From an uncultured Prevotella sp. (GTDB lineage Bacteria > Bacteroidota > Bacteroidia > Bacteroidales > Bacteroidaceae), in assembly GCA_900547005.1 (NCBI GenBank), contig URER01000023.1, positions 1-39,194 on the forward strand: DNA of 39,194 bases, written 5' to 3'. A model generated the notes under the pieces. It did not search any database, had not been told where the DNA came from, and was given only the letters and a program-made list of their open reading frames with translations. The position numbers were made by a program, and so were the translations under genes. Positions within the stretch are counted from its first letter, which is position 1. The number at the start of each line of letters is the position of its first letter. This document shows positions 8,060 to 15,500 of this stretch, one piece after another.

Positions 8060-9627
8060 AATGAGAATAATCCTGTTTTTGATATTGTCAGTTGAAATCC
8101 GTAGTTATGCCCGAGGATGTGTCCGAAATCCATTCCGCAGCCACCACGGATGCTCCAGCCCTCCAATTTTCGTCCTGTGAAAGTATAGGCAGCCTCGGCC
8201 AGCACACTCACGTTATGATGTTTCTTTGTATAAGGATTGTCGTAAGTACCCCATCCCTCCTGATAAGTACCCAACAGGCGATAACGCAGGTTGTCGTAAG
8301 GTTCGCCCGAGAGTCCAAGATGGAACGCCATAAAGCGGTTGTTCTCCACTGCGATAGTGCCATCGGTATTGTATATCGGCGAGCGATAGAGCGGATTGCC
8401 AATCACCTGCCCCCAATGCTGCCATCCGGCAAACATTCCGTGATTGTAGAAGTTGTCCCGTCCTCCGATATGGTCGCTCATCGAAGGCGTGTGGTCGTGG
8501 TAAATCGGACCGCTCTGATACTTCGTATAGAGATACTCGAAGACTATTCCGCGCACCCATGTGGCCCACTTCAGTTTCACCTCCGCGCCGAGCATCCAGT
8601 CCTTGAAGTCATACAGCAGATACTTATGGTCTTTCTTCACGTCCCATTCGTCGCCCGAGCCGTAGCCGTCGTAGTCGAGCTGGAACATCGACGAATGGTC
8701 TTCGAAGAACTTATCGGCATAAACGCTCGCCGCAAAATCATCGTTTTCATAGTTCACGCGCATCACCCAACTGCCTAACTGGTCGCCTTCCACGTTCTTG
8801 TATTGCGTCTCATTGGCCTCGGCTCCACCCGGAATGAGAGCGTCAAGATAGGCCTTCAGCCCCGTTCCATTGTTATATACGCGCATCGTGCCGTCGCCAT
8901 TGGGCAGATACGACCTGCCGCCGAAGAGCGAAGCCATCTCCAATCCCACCTCGAACGACCACGGACAGAACACATCCTCGTTGCCGATTTTCAGATAACC
9001 GGCCTTACTGTGATAGAGAACATCTTCTGTATATTTCGTCTGACGGGCCGTGAAATCGCCTTCCCAGTCGCCGTCCGTAAGTTTTCCGTAGGCTATATGT
9101 CCTTTCAGATGCAACCATCCGCGCGTCAGCGGCACAGTCCAATATTCCGGCAGAGCCAGCCTCACCTGCGGAATGGGCCGCGCATTGCGTCCGAGGGTCT
9201 GCGAACCGCTCGACAGCTCATTGTTCTTCAGTTCCATCGGATATTCCTTTGCGCCCACAGTAAGCGTTCCGTGCAGCCAACGTCCCTCGGCATAAGCCTG
9301 CTGAACGACCACATTGCTCGTATAATTCACCGGCACAGCCAAGTCCACACCATAGCCCACGCCCCACTTCCGGCCCTCGTCGGCCTTCAACGGACGTTCT
9401 ATCGCACCGCGCAAGTAGCCATTGGTCTTATCGAGCGAACTCAGACCGAACTTATTGGCGTTGAGCCACAGCGGCGTCTTCCCTTTGGAAAAGCTGCCCT
9501 GCATCTCCACCTTATATTCTATATCATGCAACAGCCGGCTTACAGACTCCTGCCTCGCATCTTCCTCCTGTGCCCCCGCGCTTGTCGCGACAAGCAAAGC
9601 CAGCACCGCAAAAATATTCTTCATCAT
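8056..9627 (-). CDS. capsule assembly protein, Wzi family
   Basis: About 523 residues with a signal peptide (MMKNIFAVLALLVATSAGAQ) and a body of amphipathic beta strands. It fits the Wzi-type capsule assembly family (PF14052), an outer-membrane beta barrel that helps hold capsule or O-antigen at the surface. Segments that fit are TPLWLNANKFG near the N-terminus, the GGRSYLPNGDG loop, and the repeated aromatic strands near the end, finishing with an internal-type TGLFSL. The reading frame stays open up to 9750, but the extra 41 residues have no family character and precede the signal peptide. The ATG at 9627 (or 9624) is therefore preferred. Its position opposite the polysaccharide operon supports a surface-glycan role. 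Confidence 0.85.
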   Translation of the reverse strand: MMKNIFAVLALLVATSAGAQEEDARQESVSRLLHDIEYKVEMQGSFSKGKTPLWLNANKFGLSSLDKTNGYLRGAIERPLKADEGRKWGVGYGVDLAVPVNYTSNVVVQQAYAEGRWLHGTLTVGAKEYPMELKNNELSSGSQTLGRNARPIPQVRLALPEYWTVPLTRGWLHLKGHIAYGKLTDGDWEGDFTARQTKYTEDVLYHSKAGYLKIGNEDVFCPWSFEVGLEMASLFGGRSYLPNGDGTMRVYNNGTGLKAYLDALIPGGAEANETQYKNVEGDQLGSWVMRVNYENDDFAASVYADKFFEDHSSMFQLDYDGYGSGDEWDVKKDHKYLLYDFKDWMLGAEVKLKWATWVRGIVFEYLYTKYQSGPIYHDHTPSMSDHIGGRDNFYNHGMFAGWQHWGQVIGNPLYRSPIYNTDGTIAVENNRFMAFHLGLSGEPYDNLRYRLLGTYQEGWGTYDNPYTKKHHNVSVLAEAAYTFTGRKLEGWSIRGGCGMDFGHILGHNYGFQLTISKTGLFSL

Positions 9628-9757
9628 GCTATACAAGTACGTGTACATTAATATATATAACGTCATGGCCGGGCTTTTATTGTACAACAACCACGCAACT
9701 ATCATACAAAGGCATCGCAACCTGCATAAAAATGCCATGCGACCACACAAATATCAC

Positions 9758-9792
9758 TTTAGGGAAAATCCCCGCCGGTTTAGGGAAAATCC
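9758..9792 (+). promoter_or_regulatory. two direct repeats, likely regulator site
   Basis: TTTAGGGAAAATCC occurs at 9758-9771 and again at 9779-9792, 21 bp apart centre to centre, which is two helical turns. Each copy contains a GGGA-AAA-TCC dyad. They abut the presumed -33 region of the Gly/Arg-rich protein gene, the classic place for an activator, in the gap shared with the divergent wzi gene. Confidence 0.5.
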
Positions 9793-9824
9793 TTTCATAA
9801 TACACAAAAATCTTCGCAATTTTG
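9793..9824 (+). promoter_or_regulatory. possible promoter of the Gly/Arg-rich protein gene
   Basis: TTTC, 20 bases, then CAATTTTG is a two-mismatch fit to TTTG-N20-TAnnTTTG. The ATG at 9865 follows 40 bp later. Confidence 0.35.
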
Positions 9825-9864
9825 CAACATGAAAATAAGGAACACTCTAAAAAAACATACCACT

Positions 9865-10935
9865 ATGAAGAAGCTAATGATAATTCTGACCGCTCTGTTT
9901 ACGATGACAGTATCGGCAAACGCCATGAGCTACGAGCAGGCCCGCCAGCAGGCTCTGTTCCTGACAGATAAGATGGCTTACGAACTGAACCTCACCGAGG
10001 ACCAGTACGAGGCGGCATACGAGATTAACCTTGACTACCTGATGGGCGTTAACAGCTATGACGATGTTTACGGAACATATTGGACACACCGCAATCTCGA
10101 CATGAGCTACGTGCTCTTCGACTGGCAGTACAGGGCTTTCTGCGCAGCATCCTACTTCTACCGCCCGATTTATTGGAACGCCGGCTACTGGCACTTCGCC
10201 ATCTACGCACGTTATCCGCGACGCGACTACTTCTATTTCGGACGGCCGCACTTCTGGACTGTGTACCGCGGCGGACACAGTTGGCACTACAACGGAGGCC
10301 GTTCGTGGTATCACGGACGCAGATTCGGCAAGCCAAGCCGACCGGGAGGACGTCATTTCGGTATGCAGGACGGACACCGCAGGGGCGACTACCGCAACGG
10401 ATTCAACAACCGCCCGAGAGGCAACCACAACATGGGCACAGGCAGAAGAGATAACAATCGCTACAACAACGACAAAAACAATAACAGCAACCGGCCGAAC
10501 AGCGGATTCGGAAACGGCAACCGACCGAACCGTGGCGACAATACGACGCGACCGTCAGACAAGGTAGTGAACAACGGAAGCGGAACATCAGGCAGCCGTC
10601 CGCAAACAGGTTCTCAGGACAACAGACCGACAAGAGGAACACGCGGATTCGGCAACCGTCGCGACAACAGCAATTTCAACCGTCCGACGCGTGAGAGTTC
10701 CACCCGCACAACGGTTACGAGAACACCCAATCCGGGCAGTACATCGCGCAACTTCGGCACACCGTCAAGAAGCAACTCATCGCCCAGCCGTTCGTTCTCA
10801 CCCAGCCGGTCATCCGGTTCTTCGGTCAACCGCTCGTCAAGCTCATCATTCAGCCGCCCGTCAGGAGGTTTCTCCGGCGGCAACCGCGGTGGTGGCAGCC
10901 ACTCTTCCGGTGGCAGGCACGGTGGCCGCAGATAA
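9865..10935 (+). CDS. secreted Gly/Arg/Asn/Ser-rich low-complexity protein
   Basis: About 356 residues from the ATG at 9865, which starts a clean signal peptide (MKKLMIILTALFTMTVSANA). An in-frame ATG at 9829 would add twelve charged residues before the signal peptide and is less likely. The first third is a folded-looking region: LTEDQYEAAYEINLDYL, a helix like those of Spy/CpxP-type periplasmic proteins, then a Tyr/Trp/Phe-rich stretch. From about residue 150 the chain becomes very rich in Gly, Arg, Asn and Ser and ends in Ser/Gly/His-rich repeats. Such a basic tail could bind polyanions or nucleic acid, but this is inference. No precise family recognised. It has a probable activator site upstream and a terminator downstream. 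Confidence 0.75.
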   Translation: MKKLMIILTALFTMTVSANAMSYEQARQQALFLTDKMAYELNLTEDQYEAAYEINLDYLMGVNSYDDVYGTYWTHRNLDMSYVLFDWQYRAFCAASYFYRPIYWNAGYWHFAIYARYPRRDYFYFGRPHFWTVYRGGHSWHYNGGRSWYHGRRFGKPSRPGGRHFGMQDGHRRGDYRNGFNNRPRGNHNMGTGRRDNNRYNNDKNNNSNRPNSGFGNGNRPNRGDNTTRPSDKVVNNGSGTSGSRPQTGSQDNRPTRGTRGFGNRRDNSNFNRPTRESSTRTTVTRTPNPGSTSRNFGTPSRSNSSPSRSFSPSRSSGSSVNRSSSSSFSRPSGGFSGGNRGGGSHSSGGRHGGRR

Positions 10936-11049
10936 TGTTCAAGACAATTCATAAATACTTTAGAATATAAAAAGGTTGTTTTCAGCAGGACAAAAGAAGA
11001 TAAATACACAGAAAAAGATTTAGGTTTAAAATTAGAGAGTTAAATGTTG

Positions 11050-11088
11050 AAGTGGCTGTACCGTAGTGGCACAGTCACTTTTCTTTTA
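11050..11088 (+). terminator. rho-independent terminator
   Basis: AAGTGGCTGT and ACAGTCACTT form a ten-pair stem with one G-U around an eleven-base loop. The tail TTCTTTTA follows. It ends the transcript of the Gly/Arg-rich protein gene, 115 bp after its stop. Confidence 0.75.
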
Positions 11089-11189
11089 TAGAAATGGATG
11101 TTTTACTATCCAACTTCGCAGCAAACCATAGCCATAATTTTGGCAGCCTGTATATCGCTGATTTCCAACAATATACAAAGCAGGCTTCC

Positions 11190-11331
11190 AAAGTGGCCGA
11201 AACGGCGCAGTACTAAGCCCGAAATACTCGAGTACTAAAGCCCGAATACTCGAGTAATCAGGCCTGAAATACTCGAGTACTAAAGCCAAATTACTCGAGT
11301 ACTAAAGCCAAATTACTCGAGTACTCTGACT
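11190..11331. repeat. TACTCGAGTA palindrome array, copy A
   Basis: The perfect ten-base palindrome TACTCGAGTA occurs at 11225, 11247, 11270, 11292 and 11314, so the steps are 22, 23, 22 and 22 bp. Between palindromes the filler reads about CTAAAGCCCGAA. The array is preceded by AAGTGGCCGAAACGGC. A second copy with the same lead-in and the same spacing lies at 33776-33910. It lies beyond the terminator at 11050 and upstream of the next promoter, so it is untranscribed or at most weakly transcribed. Confidence 0.9.
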
Positions 11332-11350
11332 AACAGTCCCCAAAAAGACT

Positions 11351-11390
11351 ATTGTCTGAACTACCGAACTCCTGTCTACTGTCTCCTTAT
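11351..11390 (-). repeat. dispersed 40-bp repeat, inverted copy
   Basis: ATTGTCTGAAC followed by GTCTACTGTCTCCTTAT is the reverse complement, with four mismatches in 40, of the sequence at 39090-39129 near the right edge. A further diverged copy is at 39158-39194. Confidence 0.8.
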
Positions 11391-11446
11391 TCAACGAATA
11401 TTTATAAATAAACTAAAATTATTATCGTTGTTTCCCATTAAATAAC

Positions 11447-11454
11447 TAACTTTG
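11447..11454 (+). promoter_or_regulatory. -7 box of the polyprenol-phosphate glycosyltransferase gene
   Basis: TAACTTTG is an exact match to TAnnTTTG, 33 bp upstream of the ATG at 11488. It overlaps an in-frame TTG at 11452 and so argues against that TTG as a start. Confidence 0.6.
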
Positions 11455-11487
11455 TATTCACCTAATAAACTGCGGAGAAAATATATC

Positions 11488-12267
11488 ATGGCGGCAATGA
11501 ACAATAGCGACAGTGTGGTAATCATTCCAACATATAACGAGAAAGAGAACATCGAGAAAATCATTCGTGCGGTATTCGGCCTTTCCAAGTGCTTCCATAT
11601 CCTCGTAATCGACGACGGCAGTCCCGACGGAACAGCCGGAATAGTGCACGGACTGATGGAAAAGGAATTTGCCGACAGACTGTTTATAATAGAACGGACT
11701 GGCAAACTCGGACTCGGAACGGCTTATATCACGGGCTTCAAATGGGCGCTGGAACACGGCTACGACTACATCTTTGAGATGGATGCCGACTTCAGCCACG
11801 ACCCGAACGACCTGCCACGACTCTACGCCGCCTGCCATGACGAGGGCTACGATGTGGCTATCGGCTCGCGATATGTGAGCGGAGTGAACGTCGTGAACTG
11901 GCCTATCGGCCGTGTGTTGATGAGCTATTTCGCATCGAAATACGTGCGTATGGTAACGGGATTCAACGTGCATGACACCACGGCGGGCTTCAAATGCTAC
12001 AAGCGCAGGGTGCTTGAGACTGTGCCGTTAGACGAGGTGAGATTCAAGGGATATGCCTTCCAGATAGAGATGAAGTACACGGCCTATAAGATTGGCTTCA
12101 AGATAAAAGAAGTGCCGGTTATATTCGTCAACCGCCGCGAGGGCGTGAGCAAGATGAGCGGCGGCATTTTCGGGGAGGCTTTCTTCGGCGTTATGCGGCT
12201 GCGCATGGACGGATGGTTCCGCAAATATCCGCCAATGCCGAAAGCAGAGGTGAGAAGTGAGAGGTGA
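11488..12267 (+). CDS. polyprenol-phosphate mannosyltransferase-like GT2
   Basis: About 259 residues, the size of the soluble Dpm1-like enzymes that transfer mannose (or another hexose) from a GDP/UDP sugar to polyprenol phosphate. Visible marks are VVIIPTYNEKENIEKII at the N-terminus, IDDGSPDGTAGIV (41-53), FEMDADFSHDPNDLP with the metal-binding D99-A-D101, and GSRYVSGVNVVNWP. The frame extends 36 bases upstream to a TTG, but this TTG lies in the promoter -7 box, so the ATG at 11488 is preferred. The last residues (KAEVRSER) and the stop codon are encoded by the left arm of a repeat, so the natural C-terminus may have been altered. It has no transmembrane helices. The product could feed protein or capsule glycosylation. 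Confidence 0.88.
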   Translation: MAAMNNSDSVVIIPTYNEKENIEKIIRAVFGLSKCFHILVIDDGSPDGTAGIVHGLMEKEFADRLFIIERTGKLGLGTAYITGFKWALEHGYDYIFEMDADFSHDPNDLPRLYAACHDEGYDVAIGSRYVSGVNVVNWPIGRVLMSYFASKYVRMVTGFNVHDTTAGFKCYKRRVLETVPLDEVRFKGYAFQIEMKYTAYKIGFKIKEVPVIFVNRREGVSKMSGGIFGEAFFGVMRLRMDGWFRKYPPMPKAEVRSER

Positions 12268-12305
12268 GAGGTAAAAGGTGAGAGGTAAGAGGTAAGAGGT
12301 AAGAG
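12247..12305. repeat. left arm of large inverted repeat
   Basis: Reiterated GAGGTGA / GAGGTAA units that overlap the last seven codons and the stop of the upstream gene. They are complementary to the CCTCTTAC-type units at 12466-12521. Confidence 0.85.
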
Positions 12306-12320
12306 AATAGCAACATAAAG

Positions 12321-12417
12321 GATGAGATAATAGATGAGATAATAGATGAGATAATAGATGAGATAAAGAAAGAGATAAAGAAAGAGATAATGGATGAAAT
12401 AATGGGATGAGATAATG
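12321..12417. repeat. 12-bp tandem repeat array
   Basis: Four near-perfect units of GATGAGATAATA (12321-12368) run into degenerate units of AAAGAGATAAAG type and then further variants up to about 12417. The array sits in the loop of the surrounding inverted repeat. The unit equals four codons, so long frames remain open here, but they look like simple sequence rather than a protein. Confidence 0.85.
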
Positions 12418-12465
12418 GCACATATCTTATTACAAAAGAATGTATCCTCTTTCTGCAAAAAAGCA

Positions 12466-12521
12466 TTTCTCTTACCTCTCACCTCTCACCTCTTACCTCT
12501 TACCTCTTACCTCTTACCTCT
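12466..12521. repeat. right arm of large inverted repeat
   Basis: Reiterated ACCTCTC / ACCTCTT units complementary to 12247-12305. It ends 28 bp before the mfd start, so a transcript crossing the whole block could fold into a roughly 50-bp stem immediately before the mfd ribosome-binding region. Confidence 0.85.
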
Positions 12522-12549
12522 AAAAAGCCTCTACTCGTGAGAGCATGAC

Positions 12550-15500
12550 ATGGAAATAAAGAAAATTCAGAAGCTATACGGCTCTCTGCCACAGGCGGGA
12601 GCGTTTTTGAAAACACTGGAAGACAAGTCGGCAACGACGGTTTTCCTGAAGGGTTTATTGGCCTCGGCCGCACCGCTTTTCTTCTCCTCCATACACGAAA
12701 GGATGGGAACAGCGGTTCTTTTTGTATTGAACGATGCCGATGAGGCGGGCTATTTCTATCACGACCTTACGCAGATTATGGGACAGGAGAATGTGCTTTT
12801 CTTCCCGTCTTCCTATCGGCGTGCCGTGAAATACGGTCAGCGCGATGCGGCAAGCGAGATACTCCGCACGGAGGTGCTGGCAAGGTTGAGGAAAAGCCCC
12901 CCTCTAATCCCCCCAAGGGGGGAAGAACAAACTGGCAACAGAGGAAATAATAGTCTTCACCCTAATGGCACTCTCACCCCAAAGGGGGAAGAACAAACTG
13001 GCAACAGAGGGAATAATAGTCTTCACCCTGATGGCACTCTCACCCCAAAGGGGGAAGAACAAACTGGAAACAGAGGGAATAATTGTCTTCACCCTGATGG
13101 CACTCTCCCCTTTGGGGGAGTCGGAGGGGGCTATTCCCTCTACATAGTTGCCTCCCCTGAAGCCATTGCCGAGCTTGTCATTACGCAGAAGCAGCTCGAC
13201 GAGCGCCGCCTGTCGATGAAGGTGGGCAACACGGTCGACATTGTGGAAATGACAAGGCAACTGCGCGATTATGGTTTCCGCGAGACGGATTACGTGTATG
13301 AACCGGGACAGTTTGCCCTACGCGGAAGTATCCTCGACGTGTATTCATACAACAGCGAACTGCCGTTCCGTCTCGATTTCTTCGGCGACGAGATTGATTC
13401 CATCCGTACATTCGAGGTGGAGACACAGTTGTCGAAGGATAAGAAAACGGAGATTGAGATTGTGCCGGAACTTGCTTCACTGACCGAAACAAAGATTCCG
13501 TTCCTCAGCTTTCTACCCAAAGACACACTTCTCGTCATGAAGGACTTCACCTTCGTGCATGATTCCATCGACCGCATATATAAGGACGGCTTCTCGTCGC
13601 AGGCCATGACCGAGCGCATGGAGGGCAAGACCGAGGCCGAACAACAACAGATAAGGCGCGAGATGGTGCGCGAAAGCCAACTCGTCAGTCCGTCGGCATT
13701 CGCTGCCGTGGCATCGGGTTTCCGACGGGTGGAGTTCGGCAGCAATGCCGCAGACAAGGCGAAGAAGCGCGAGAACAACGGCGTTGGCGACAAGACAGCC
13801 CTCATAGCATTCGACATTTCGCCCCAACCGCTGTTCCACAAGAATTTCGACCTGCTCACAAAGACGCTCGAAGACTATCTGCTTCAGGGCTACACATTAT
13901 ATATATTGGCCGACAGTGCAAAGCAGACACAGCGACTGCGCGACATTTTCGACAGCAAGGACGGCGGCGACGACTATGACGAGAGATACAACAAGGCACT
14001 GAGCAGAAGTTCGGAAAACGAGAGTGTGTGCAGCCGGTTGCCGTTCACGCCGGTGGACAAAACCCTGCATGAGGGCTTCGCCGACAACACTCTGCGCGTC
14101 TGTTTCTTCACCGACCATCAGATATTCGACCGTTTCCACAAGTACAATCTGCGGTCCGACAAAGCCCGTGCGGGTAAGATTGCGCTCACGATGAAGGAAC
14201 TTCAGGAGATGGAACCGGGCGATTACATTGTTCATGTGGATTACGGAATAGGCAAGTTTGCCGGTCTTGTGCGTGTGCCCACGGGCGGTTCCTATCAGGA
14301 GATGATAAGAATCGTATATCAGCGTGGCGACATCGTAGACGTGTCGATACACTCCCTGTATAAGATTTCAAAGTACAGAAGCAACGGAAGCGGCGAGCCT
14401 CCACGTCTTTCCACGCTCGGCACCGGCGCATGGGAGCGTCTGAAGGAGCGCACCAAGAAGCGCATCAAGGACATCGCGCGCGACCTGATAAAGCTATATG
14501 CCAAGCGCCGGCACGAGAAAGGCTTTTCTTTCAGTCCCGACACGTTCATGCAGCATGAGCTTGAGGCCAGTTTCCTATATGAAGACACGCCCGACCAGCA
14601 GAAAGCAACAACCGAAGTGAAGGCCGACATGGAGAGTTCGCGGCCTATGGACAGGCTCGTCTGCGGCGATGTGGGCTTCGGCAAGACCGAGATTGCGGTG
14701 CGCGCGGCGTTCAAGGCGGCCTGCGACTCAAAGCAGGTGGCGGTGCTTGTGCCTACGACGGTGCTCGCATTCCAGCATTATCAGACCTTCCGCGACCGCT
14801 TGCGCAACCTTCCCGTGCGTATCGATTACCTGTCGAGAGCGCGCTCGGCAAAGCAAACAAGAACGGTGCTGAACGACCTTGAGGAGGGAAAGGTGGACAT
14901 TCTCGTGGGCACGCACAAACTGATTGGCAAGAACGTGAAGTGGAAAGATCTGGGACTGCTTATCATCGACGAGGAACAGAAGTTCGGCGTGTCGACGAAA
15001 GAGAAGTTGCGCACGCTTAAGACCAACGTCGACACGCTCACGATGTCGGCCACTCCTATCCCCCGTACATTACAGTTCTCGCTGATGGGCGCACGCGATA
15101 TGAGCATCATGCGCACTCCCCCACCCAACCGTTACCCTATTCAGACAGAACTGGCGACATTCGGCCATGAGATAATCGCCGACGCGATAAACTTTGAGAT
15201 GAGCCGCAACGGACAGGTGTTCTTCGTGAACGACCGCATCAGCAACCTGCAATCGCTGGCCGACCTCATAAAAAAATACGTGCCCGACGCGCGTATTGCC
15301 ATCGGACACGGACAGATGAAGCCCGAGGAACTGGAGGAGATTATCATGGGCTTCATAAACTATGACTATGATGTGCTGCTATCGACGACCATCGTCGAGA
15401 ACGGTATCGACATATCGAATGCCAACACCATCATCATCAACGATGCTCACCGCTTCGGTCTCAGCGACTTGCACCAGATGCGGGGACGAGTGGGACGTTC

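Noticed and set aside
8803..9651. 282-codon plus-strand frame opposite wzi
   Set aside because: Antisense shadow caused by codon bias in the real gene; no family resemblance.
11086..11289. 67-codon minus-strand frame across array A
   Set aside because: It partly translates the palindromic repeat itself; copy B does not preserve an equivalent complete frame.
11190..11331. CRISPR array
   Set aside because: Regular spacing suggested it, but there are no unique spacers: the filler between palindromes is itself repeated, the period is only 22-23 bp and no cas gene is nearby.
12028..12482. Minus-strand frames encoding SHLL / YYLI repeats
   Set aside because: They arise from the 12-bp tandem array, whose length is a multiple of three, and have no start context or conserved domain.
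12895..13132. Frameshift or sequencing error in mfd
   Set aside because: Units are exact multiples of three, flanking Mfd sequence stays in frame on both sides, and a related insertion occurs in another gene; collapse or expansion of unit number in assembly still cannot be excluded.
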